Of a stretch of DNA of 51,037 bases, positions 44,019 to 51,037 are shown in pieces. Every line of letters begins with the position of its first letter. Position 1 is the first letter of the stretch. Position numbers and translations under genes: made by a program. This DNA is from an uncultured Pseudomonadota bacterium (lineage in GTDB: Bacteria > Pseudomonadota > Alphaproteobacteria > RUG11792). The notes beneath the pieces were generated by a model. The model had not been told where the DNA came from. It did no database searches and saw only the letters and a program-made list of their open reading frames with translations. The DNA is taken from positions 1 to 51,037 of the forward strand of contig CACZTP010000004.1 in assembly GCA_902784055.1 (NCBI GenBank), in the 5' to 3' direction.

Positions 44019-46028
44019 GTGGCGCCAAAAAAAGTAGTTATTTTTGCGATATGTTACGGGATCATTTACTGCGTTGAACATGGAGCTTTTAGTTCGTCCG
44101 AAAATAGTAGTCCAGGTTATAACGAGCAGAAAAAAACATCCTTCAATGAATTTAGGACACCTAATAATGATGTATCTGATAAGCAAGCGAGCAGTAATTT
44201 GAAACAAAATGATAATTCAGAGATACTAAAAAAGTATAATAACTGGCGGAGGATTATAGATGATACTTCACATGCAAAAGAAGTTTTTGATTTTTTTAAT
44301 GATAATCCACATTGGGCATTATTCGACCAAAGCGTTAAAAATGCCGAACGTCATATAAACGATGATCCAACTATCACAGACGTGACAGTAATAGAGTGGT
44401 TTAAAAAATATCCACCCAGTACAAAGGAGGGAACTGAGGCATACATTGATGCATTATTACGTAATAATAAGCAGATAGCGGAAAAATATATAAAACAGAC
44501 ATATGTATTTCAAAATCTTGAACCAGAATACGTTTTGCAATTTAAAGAAAAATATGGACAATATCTGAACACTATTGATGATGCACAACGTGTGAAATAT
44601 TTAACGTCCAAGAATAACACAAGACAACTAATAGCTATGAAGAATATCATATCTGATACTGAGATCTTACAATACATTGATGACGCAATTAATAGTGATT
44701 TAAATTTTAGTAAAAACATGTTATACGATGCGTCTGAACGTTATAAATACATTGAAAAGCTTATAAAAAAAGGTGAAGATTTGGATGTGGCAAGAATTAT
44801 GAATATAACAGATTATGGAGAAGATGGCTTTTTTGCTTATAAGCAGTATTTTGAAAAACGTAGATATATAGCATATAACATGTTACGAGCTGGAAAGCCT
44901 GAACTTGCATATAATGTTGCGTTAAAATACCCGAAAAATATAGATGATGATAATAAAGCGCGTATCGAGTGGTTATTAGGTTTTATTTCGTACAAATTTT
45001 TTAAAAATTTTTTACAAGCGCAGAGACATTACGAAGAAGCGTACAAGTATTCAAGGAAAGATATAAGAAAAAGTAAAAACGCCTTTTGGCTCGCTGAATT
45101 GTATGCAAATAAGCATGACGTTGTAGCAGCCATGGATTGGTATCGCAAAGCATCAGAATATTTCTCAACATTTTATGGGTATCTTGGTGATATTCGATTG
45201 AAACAACTAGTTAATAATTATATGTCTGTCAATGGTGTGTCTCCAGAGCTTAATATAACTATTAATATTCCTCCTGCTTTGGCAGAAAAATTTTATAAAC
45301 GAGAACTCGTACAAGTACTGATTGCGACAAAAGGCATTGAAAATGATAGCCGATATAGAAAGTATTTATATAACACACTTATTGATGAAATAGAAGATCC
45401 ATATGAAGAAGTTTTATTAACTGAATTGGCAAAATCAAATGGCGAGCTTGAAATATTAATTGATAAGTTTTACGACAAACAGCATTATATAACAAATATT
45501 GAGTATAAAGAATTAGATTATAAAAAGCTAGTTCCGGTAACGGATGTAAATTCAAATAGCTGTTTTGTTAGTACCGTGCATTCCATTATAAAACAAGAAA
45601 GCAATTTCAAGCATAGAGCCAAAAGCTCTGCTGGAGCTATAGGACTAATGCAACTAATGCCAAAGACGGCTGAGGCTGAGGCTAAATTAATCGGCATTCC
45701 ATATAAGAAACGTGACTTATATAATGCCTATAATAATTTACAGCTTGGTTCAAATTTATTAGATAGACTTATAAAAAGGTACAACAACAACTTTGTTTAT
45801 GTATTTTACGCTTACAATGCAGGAGAAGTTAATCTAGTAAAATACCGAAAAAGTATACAAAACTTAACAAATCTTTCAATTCTTGAGACTATAGAACTTA
45901 TTCCAATAAAAGAAACACGTTTATATATAAAAAGTGTTTTGAGAAATATGTTTTACTACAATGAGCGTTTTGGTTGTGAAAGTAAAACAGACCTTATTAA
46001 CTATGTTTTAACGCACAATTCGACATAG
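44019..46028 (+). CDS. slt: Soluble lytic murein transglycosylase
   Basis: Slt cuts peptidoglycan at the MurNAc-GlcNAc bond, forming 1,6-anhydro ends. The 669-residue protein starts at GTG (44019) with CGGAG 6-10 bases upstream. Residues 5-20 form a signal peptide, a large alpha-superhelical region spans about 70-480, and the SLT catalytic domain occupies about 520-640. Its signature is KQESNFKHRAKSSAGAIGLM with the catalytic Glu, then QLMPKTA, and a later YAYNAGEVNLVKY. The anhydromuropeptides made could be recycled by an AmpG-type carrier such as the MFS gene at 34-35 kb (inference). Confidence 0.92.
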   Translation: MAPKKVVIFAICYGIIYCVEHGAFSSSENSSPGYNEQKKTSFNEFRTPNNDVSDKQASSNLKQNDNSEILKKYNNWRRIIDDTSHAKEVFDFFNDNPHWALFDQSVKNAERHINDDPTITDVTVIEWFKKYPPSTKEGTEAYIDALLRNNKQIAEKYIKQTYVFQNLEPEYVLQFKEKYGQYLNTIDDAQRVKYLTSKNNTRQLIAMKNIISDTEILQYIDDAINSDLNFSKNMLYDASERYKYIEKLIKKGEDLDVARIMNITDYGEDGFFAYKQYFEKRRYIAYNMLRAGKPELAYNVALKYPKNIDDDNKARIEWLLGFISYKFFKNFLQAQRHYEEAYKYSRKDIRKSKNAFWLAELYANKHDVVAAMDWYRKASEYFSTFYGYLGDIRLKQLVNNYMSVNGVSPELNITINIPPALAEKFYKRELVQVLIATKGIENDSRYRKYLYNTLIDEIEDPYEEVLLTELAKSNGELEILIDKFYDKQHYITNIEYKELDYKKLVPVTDVNSNSCFVSTVHSIIKQESNFKHRAKSSAGAIGLMQLMPKTAEAEAKLIGIPYKKRDLYNAYNNLQLGSNLLDRLIKRYNNNFVYVFYAYNAGEVNLVKYRKSIQNLTNLSILETIELIPIKETRLYIKSVLRNMFYYNERFGCESKTDLINYVLTHNST

Positions 46029-46089
46029 CAAAAATTAACGAACTGCATGTTACAATGCAATATATGATGTAAATAATTAACTAATAATT

Positions 46090-48429
46090 ATGGCATTATC
46101 AAACTTGTATACGGATATTAAAACTTTCCTGTCAGTTGATTCGTTTGCCATTTTAAGTTTATGTTCGACAGTAGGGCTTATTGTTGCTGTTATTCTATGT
46201 ATATTTTATCGCAAACAATATAAATCAATTAATTATTATCTAGATATAGTTCGTTCTGTTTCACTTGCAATTGCAAGAAATAATATAGTAATAGCTTTTA
46301 ACGAAGATTGTGATATTGTGTATTCTACCCATCCGCTTATATACAAAAGTCAGGACGATTTTATAGAAAGATTGAGATCAGAACTTGCTGTAAATATTGA
46401 GCTAAAAACCCTCCTTAAAGCAATTGATACAAGTTGTAATTGCCAAGTACTGCTTAGTGGTCGAGGTAAAGAACCAAAGAATGTTATGGCATCTGTGTAT
46501 TCATTTGATAGTAATAAATCGTTTACTGGTACTGTTCTCACGGTAGTTATTCTGTCTGAAATTACTCAATATTACTCTCATGCTGAAGAAGTACAACGAA
46601 ACTACAAGAAACTTGAGTCGTTTATAGATAATCTTCCTATAGGGATTTTTTACATAGATAAACAGGGCAAAATTTTGGGTTGTAATATAACTTTTTCTGG
46701 TTATTTACGCATGAGTAAAGACAAAGTGATAGGAACTCAGATTACGGAATATATTGACAGTTTTGAAATGAGTAGAGTTTATAATGAGCCATTACGTGTT
46801 GCTTTAAAATCAAAAAACTTTCCAGACACACCCATATTTCTTATTAAACCGCCTTTGATGTCTTTTTCTTCAATGCAACCGTTACTTGTTTTAAAAATGT
46901 CAGAAGTTTCTAATGAACCTCGGAAGGTATCTGATAAATTAGTAGATACATTTACTGCGTCAACGGTTCCTTCGGTTATTGTAAGTAATGATGGTGTTAT
47001 AAAGTCAAAAAATCCTGCTTTTGTAAATTTTGTCAACAATAATAAATCAATAGAAATGCGTAGTAATATAAAGGAGTATTTTAAAGAATACGACGAGAAA
47101 AAAACGCTAAATCAGTTTTTAACATTACGCAACCCTCTTGATGATGTTGTGTTCAATTGTTGTTCTAGTAATGATAAACAAGTTCAAGTTTTTCATACAC
47201 ATTTGCGAGCGTCTCAACAGATATTATTGCAGTTTATTGAGTTACCAAATCAACAACTAGTTGAACAGCAATCTGTACAGTCACAAAAAATCCAAGCCGT
47301 GGGACAGCTTGCAAGTGGCATTGCTCACGATTTTAATAATTTATTGACTGCAATGATAGGATTCTGTGATTTGTTATTACACCGTTGTGTTCCAGACGAT
47401 CCGTCATACGACGATATTATTCAGATAAAACAAAATGCTACAAGAGCCGCAAATCTGGTAAAGCAATTGCTTGCATTCTCCCGCCAACAAACGTTAAGCC
47501 TTCAAGTTGTATCTATCACTGACTCCTTAATGGACATATCATTATTAATAAAACGTTTGATTGGGGTTAATATTGATTTTCGAGTAAATCACGGAACTGA
47601 CCTTTGGGCTGTAAAAATAGATAATAGCCAATTTGAACAAGTTGTAATGAATCTATCAACTAACGCTCGTGACGCAATGCATGGTAAAGGAGTTCTTACT
47701 ATACAGACGCGTAATTTTTATTCTGATAGGAATTTTAAATGTTTTGACGATATTGCACCGGCAGGTGATTATGTATTACTTGAGGTAACAGACACTGGGT
47801 GTGGTATGGATAAGGAAACGGTTAAACGTATATTTGAGCCTTTCTTTACCCGAAAAATTACTGATGTCAAAAACGGTACTGGTTCAGGGACTGGGTTAGG
47901 GCTTGCAACTGTTTATGGCATAGTGAAACAAATGGGGGGGCATATAATAGTAAACTCAGAAGTTGGGAAAGGTACTACTTTTCAAATTTACATTCCTCGA
48001 TATAAGGGGGAAGCTAAGTCAGTTCGGACTGAGCGCGTCACTAAATTTAAGGATTTAAGCGGTAATGAAACGATACTTCTCGTTGAAGATGAAGATGCTG
48101 TACGTCGATTCGTGGCACGAGCATTACGTGATAAGGGTTACAACATAATAGAAGCGTCAAACGGGACTGAGGCCTTAGAGCATGCTAAAGGCAATGATTT
48201 CGACCTATTAGTTACTGATGTTATAATGCCAAAAATTGACGGAGTATCCTTAAATAAAAAACTTCATGAAATGAAATCAAGTTTTAAAACTATATTTATT
48301 TCTGGATATACAGAAGATGCGTTTAGACAAGAGTTAGATAAGGATCCGAATATTCATTTTATGCAAAAACCATTTACTCTTAGAGATCTCTGTAGTAAAG
48401 TCAAGCAGGTGTTAAACGATGAACAGTAA
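46090..48429 (+). CDS. cckA: CckA-type hybrid sensor histidine kinase
   Basis: CckA is the membrane hybrid kinase/phosphatase at the head of the CtrA phosphorelay that controls the alphaproteobacterial cell cycle. The 779-residue protein has one N-terminal membrane segment (residues about 17-40), one or two PAS-like domains (about 170-390), a HisKA domain with phospho-acceptor H413 (GIAHDFNNLLTAMIGF), a HATPase domain with NLSTNARDAM, TDTGCGMD and GTGLGLATVYGI, and a C-terminal receiver domain with D710 (LLVTDVIMP). ChpT, DivL and CtrA were not found in the window. It overlaps yggU by 11 bases. Confidence 0.92.
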   Translation: MALSNLYTDIKTFLSVDSFAILSLCSTVGLIVAVILCIFYRKQYKSINYYLDIVRSVSLAIARNNIVIAFNEDCDIVYSTHPLIYKSQDDFIERLRSELAVNIELKTLLKAIDTSCNCQVLLSGRGKEPKNVMASVYSFDSNKSFTGTVLTVVILSEITQYYSHAEEVQRNYKKLESFIDNLPIGIFYIDKQGKILGCNITFSGYLRMSKDKVIGTQITEYIDSFEMSRVYNEPLRVALKSKNFPDTPIFLIKPPLMSFSSMQPLLVLKMSEVSNEPRKVSDKLVDTFTASTVPSVIVSNDGVIKSKNPAFVNFVNNNKSIEMRSNIKEYFKEYDEKKTLNQFLTLRNPLDDVVFNCCSSNDKQVQVFHTHLRASQQILLQFIELPNQQLVEQQSVQSQKIQAVGQLASGIAHDFNNLLTAMIGFCDLLLHRCVPDDPSYDDIIQIKQNATRAANLVKQLLAFSRQQTLSLQVVSITDSLMDISLLIKRLIGVNIDFRVNHGTDLWAVKIDNSQFEQVVMNLSTNARDAMHGKGVLTIQTRNFYSDRNFKCFDDIAPAGDYVLLEVTDTGCGMDKETVKRIFEPFFTRKITDVKNGTGSGTGLGLATVYGIVKQMGGHIIVNSEVGKGTTFQIYIPRYKGEAKSVRTERVTKFKDLSGNETILLVEDEDAVRRFVARALRDKGYNIIEASNGTEALEHAKGNDFDLLVTDVIMPKIDGVSLNKKLHEMKSSFKTIFISGYTEDAFRQELDKDPNIHFMQKPFTLRDLCSKVKQVLNDEQ

Positions 48430-48808
48430 AACGCGTGACGTATCCAACTCTAAGCAATTATATAAAATTTTTACTGAACGGCCCGATGGGCTTGTTTTTA
48501 ATATATACCTCACTCCTGGTGCATCTAAAACATGTATAACAGGGTTACGATATGATGATGTTACATTGATATCTATTAAAATGTCGGTTCACGGAAAACC
48601 GGTTGAGAATAAAGCTAATATCGACTTAATTAAGTTTATATCTGATGAGTTTGCTTTACCGAAGTCTTACATTAGTATAATATCTGGGCAAAAATCTCGT
48701 CATAAAAGAATACTTTTATTGAAGTATACAATTGGAAATATACCACAAAAAATACAAGATCTTTTAATAGAACAATTCGTGGGTTTGCAAAATCATTTAC
48801 CTCTATAA
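48419..48808 (+). CDS. DUF167/YggU-family protein
   Basis: The 129-residue protein belongs to the UPF0235/YggU family: a small alpha/beta protein with LTPGASKTCITGL near residue 32, the conserved VHGKPVENKANIDLIKFISD and the closing IISGQKSRHKRI. Function is unknown in the family. It overlaps the end of cckA by 11 bases and is therefore translationally coupled. It carries an N-terminal extension of about 20 residues and a C-terminal one of about 20. Confidence 0.85.
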   Translation: MNSKTRDVSNSKQLYKIFTERPDGLVFNIYLTPGASKTCITGLRYDDVTLISIKMSVHGKPVENKANIDLIKFISDEFALPKSYISIISGQKSRHKRILLLKYTIGNIPQKIQDLLIEQFVGLQNHLPL

Positions 48809-48883
48809 AATATATCAAGCGACATGGATGTACTTGCCCAGTCAGATATGTCAGTACTTTTAATTTGTTTTGCGCTAAAAACG

Positions 48884-51037
48884 TTAAGCCTCTCCTAAGA
48901 TTTTTTTTATTGCAGAATTTGCATGGTCGTAAAGTTTTGTTATGTCATTATTGTTTTTGATGCTTTTGTAATACTCCCTTTGAAAATCATCCAACGATAT
49001 CTTGTTTTTAAATATTTTAGTTATAAGTTCCTTTACATTCTTAGAAGTCAAATTCTCTAATCGCAGATATAATGATTTATTTTTTTCGAAACCAAAACAA
49101 GTGAGTATATCATGTACTTTAGCAATATCGAATAAAGGCACATTACAATTCTTTGCAATTTTTATGAGTGAATATATATAAAAACGAATTTGTTGTTCCG
49201 TTACGTTTTTTTTAGGGGGCCATTGGCAAACGACTTTATAAAATTCGGGTAAATGATTGATATCGCTGTCAAGGTTTAAACAATCAAACACTGAGTCTAA
49301 CGCACTATATGCCGTGTTGATTTCTTGAGCTGAAACTGTCCCTAAATCACACCTTATCTTAATCAATCTGTTCGTAGTGCTAATAAGATCTAATGAGATT
49401 TTATATGGTTGTTTTTTAAACTTGAGCATAGAACTGTTTGCCTTCTTGACAAAGTGTAACGATAAAGATTTTAACGTACAGAGATCAAAGTTGCTAAACG
49501 CCCAATTTTTTCGAAAGTCTATTAGAATATCTGCCCAAGTTGAAAAACTAAATTCCTTACTAGCTATTGGCGGGAGTGATAATACATTTTCAATTTCTTC
49601 GTCAAATTTTGGTATGTAGTCGTATATACCATCATCAGATATATTTTGTGTAAATATTGATGAAAGGCGAACAAAAGTACGTGCTGCCAAGAGTAATCTG
49701 ACATAATTCTTGGATAGAAGGGGCAGTCTGCCGTTTCTTTCAGCTTGATACTTTTTCCAATAAGTAATAAATATATCTAATACAGATACGAGTTTACCAC
49801 TAGTTTTCTTATTAGTTTGGAACGCCATTGCTTCAAATTTGAATATTTTAACAAATTCTTGAACAAGGTTATAATATCGAGTACAAATCTGCTTTTTCGC
49901 ACAAAGATCCCTATCACGTAAGTCTTTTTCGTCCCCCTCGCAAATAGATATCCACGTATCTACTATCTTTTTTAAATCTTTAGATTTATTTAACGCTTTG
50001 GAATGCAACTCATCAATATGTTTTACTTCGCTAAACAAATTACTTTTGAATGTGTGTAAGTAATTAAATATGTTTTTTTTCATTTTTTTAATATCGTCTG
50101 TATTTTCAATACAATCGATTTCATGGACTGATGCTGACATTAACTTGTACATTTTATCTTCACGGCATAGTTTTCTGTAGGTTATTTTTTGGAGAACTTT
50201 TTTCAAAGATTCTCGTTTGTCAGAATTGTTTAATTCTATGCCTGCGTGTCTTTTTAATAAATGTAACAAATCTTTACTTCTGAGTAAGTTGCAATTGTAT
50301 AAAACCAAATTTCCCAAGATCGCCCCATATTTGTCATAATCAAAGTCTAAACCATCATTGGTAAATACTTGACAATCCTTTTTAGGAAATTTGTCTAATA
50401 TAAAACAAAACTCTCCGAGGAATTCTTTTTTCGATACATTCTCAGTTTTTCCCTTGTAAAAATCTTTCCAAATTTGAAACGCTTTATTAACAATTCGTTC
50501 AATATCTGTTGCTTTTTTCGTTTCCGACGCATCAATCAATCTGTCGTATATTTCTTCATCAGTGTATCCATATCTTGATTCAAAATCAAAATCGTTCTTT
50601 GAATGAGGTTTTTCGTTTATTATATCCGAAAAAAAGTGGAGAATATCAGTTTCTTTACTACATTGTGGCGGGCTTATTTCGAAGAATTCTTTATCAATCT
50701 TTTTTCTAGCAAGATAACCTTTGACCCTGCTGTTTATTTTTGTTGCAGCGCTATGCTTTTTGTATTGTTTTGCAACAAAACGAGCAATGATACCAGCGGT
50801 GCGACGCCTTTTGTATTGCTTTGTAACAAACCGTGCAATTCGACCTGGAGCAATTTCTTTTATTTTTACCTGGCTAATAACGCTTTTAATTGTTTCAGTT
50901 ATTGCGTGTTTACATTTTTTACCTATATATATTTTATTTTCAATATCGTTAATTATGCCGAATTGGGTTAAATAACAATCCCAATCATGTTTTAAAAACC
51001 TTATTACAATATTTATGTCCTTAGATTCGAAACCATC
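48884..51037 (-). CDS. Very large partial protein of unknown function with basic repeats and an IQ-like motif
   Basis: The frame stays open from the stop at 48884 to the right edge, so the gene starts beyond the window: at least 717 residues are visible. An internal TTG at 50539 could be mistaken for its start. The visible N-terminal part is basic and contains two 17-residue repeats (RIARFVTKQYKRRRTAG, IIARFVAKQYKKHSAAT) followed by KINSRVKGYLARKKI, which fits the IQ-motif consensus except for Asn in place of Gln. The C-terminal 550 residues are Lys/Asp/Leu-rich and helical without a recognised domain. No membrane segment is evident. A host-directed effector is one possibility; a large structural or mobile-element protein is another. 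Confidence 0.6.
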   Translation of the reverse strand, partial: DGFESKDINIVIRFLKHDWDCYLTQFGIINDIENKIYIGKKCKHAITETIKSVISQVKIKEIAPGRIARFVTKQYKRRRTAGIIARFVAKQYKKHSAATKINSRVKGYLARKKIDKEFFEISPPQCSKETDILHFFSDIINEKPHSKNDFDFESRYGYTDEEIYDRLIDASETKKATDIERIVNKAFQIWKDFYKGKTENVSKKEFLGEFCFILDKFPKKDCQVFTNDGLDFDYDKYGAILGNLVLYNCNLLRSKDLLHLLKRHAGIELNNSDKRESLKKVLQKITYRKLCREDKMYKLMSASVHEIDCIENTDDIKKMKKNIFNYLHTFKSNLFSEVKHIDELHSKALNKSKDLKKIVDTWISICEGDEKDLRDRDLCAKKQICTRYYNLVQEFVKIFKFEAMAFQTNKKTSGKLVSVLDIFITYWKKYQAERNGRLPLLSKNYVRLLLAARTFVRLSSIFTQNISDDGIYDYIPKFDEEIENVLSLPPIASKEFSFSTWADILIDFRKNWAFSNFDLCTLKSLSLHFVKKANSSMLKFKKQPYKISLDLISTTNRLIKIRCDLGTVSAQEINTAYSALDSVFDCLNLDSDINHLPEFYKVVCQWPPKKNVTEQQIRFYIYSLIKIAKNCNVPLFDIAKVHDILTCFGFEKNKSLYLRLENLTSKNVKELITKIFKNKISLDDFQREYYKSIKNNNDITKLYDHANSAIKKILGEA
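50696..50740 (-). other. IQ-like (calmodulin-binding) motif
   Basis: The codons translate to KINSRVKGYLARKKI. The core INSRVKGYLARKKI fits the pattern hydrophobic-Q-x3-K/R-G-x3-K/R-x2-hydrophobic at every fixed position except that Q is N. It directly follows the two basic repeats. Confidence 0.5.
50741..50842 (-). repeat. Two tandem 51-nt repeats in the large partial gene
   Basis: Copies at 50792-50842 and 50741-50791 encode RIARFVTKQYKRRRTAG and IIARFVAKQYKKHSAAT; nine of the first eleven positions are identical. Similarity is also visible at DNA level (each copy contains TTGTATTG-TTTG-AACAAA on the plus strand). Confidence 0.8.

Noticed and set aside
50540-51037. A separate plus-strand gene at the right edge, where overlapping open frames read in the opposite direction.
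   Set aside because: The minus-strand frame is open through the whole stretch and continues the large gene without a stop; the plus-strand readings are low-complexity Phe/Leu/Ile-rich shadows.
1-51037. CRISPR arrays, insertion sequences, integrases or prophage remnants.
   Set aside because: No regularly spaced identical repeats, transposase-like proteins or terminal inverted repeats were seen; the only repeats are inside coding genes.

Overview
The window is AT-rich bacterial chromosome with dense, mostly single-copy housekeeping genes. The gene set points to an alphaproteobacterium, most likely a host-associated or intracellular one of the Holosporales/Rickettsiales grade. The evidence is a CckA-type hybrid kinase, a bacterial Tim44-like protein, the split PntAB/PntB transhydrogenase, a class A RNase P RNA, an AdiC-like amino acid antiporter, a nucleoside importer, a compact biotin cluster, and several secreted low-complexity or coiled-coil proteins without recognisable enzyme domains. 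The genetic code looks standard: TGA is used as a stop and tryptophan is TGG. The species cannot be named from this sequence alone.

Layout. 1-8.2 kb: the tail of a possible GspF/PilC-like membrane protein, smpB (-), an APC permease, rnpB (its -10 box overlaps the permease stop codon), a Tim44-like protein, a lone KAP-family P-loop NTPase and the overlapping bioA-bioB-bioD cluster. 8.2-16 kb: pepA-dnaN (-), then aspS-ddl-pntAB-pntB (+) and a membrane-anchored GH108 lysozyme (-). 16-23 kb: a CNT nucleoside transporter, DedA, psd, a DsbA-like protein with a cysteine-cluster tail, a queuosine-precursor (VUT) transporter, a large porin and pgsA. 23-28 kb: a two-gene operon of secreted repeat proteins (DLL repeats and 11-residue repeats), tRNA-Thr(GGT) and a long DegP protease. 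28-41 kb, mostly minus strand: gyrA-mlaD-rsfS-ssb-dapB, a small secreted protein, ftsA with an AmpG-like MFS carrier, a plus-strand prenyl synthase-like gene, and rpmE-uvrD-tamA. 41-51 kb: rho, a small secreted protein, a lytic transglycosylase, cckA-yggU, and a very large unknown protein running off the right edge.

How the genes fit together. The core genes cover replication (dnaN, gyrA, ssb, uvrD), translation (smpB, aspS, rpmE, rsfS, rnpB, tRNA-Thr), envelope and wall biogenesis (ddl, psd, pgsA, mlaD, tamA, slt, GH108, ftsA, ampG-like, dapB) and uptake from a rich environment (APC, CNT, VUT, porin). The most interesting material is a group of exported or unknown proteins with features that could be read as eukaryote-like short motifs: ten Asp-Leu-Leu motifs in a disordered region (as in the clathrin adaptor AP180), thirteen 11-residue repeats that may form a membrane-binding helix, and a near-consensus IQ (calmodulin-binding) motif. 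A metallothionein-like cysteine cluster fused through one membrane span to a DsbA-like domain is a second unusual architecture. These functional readings are inferences; the repeats and motifs themselves are visible in the sequence.
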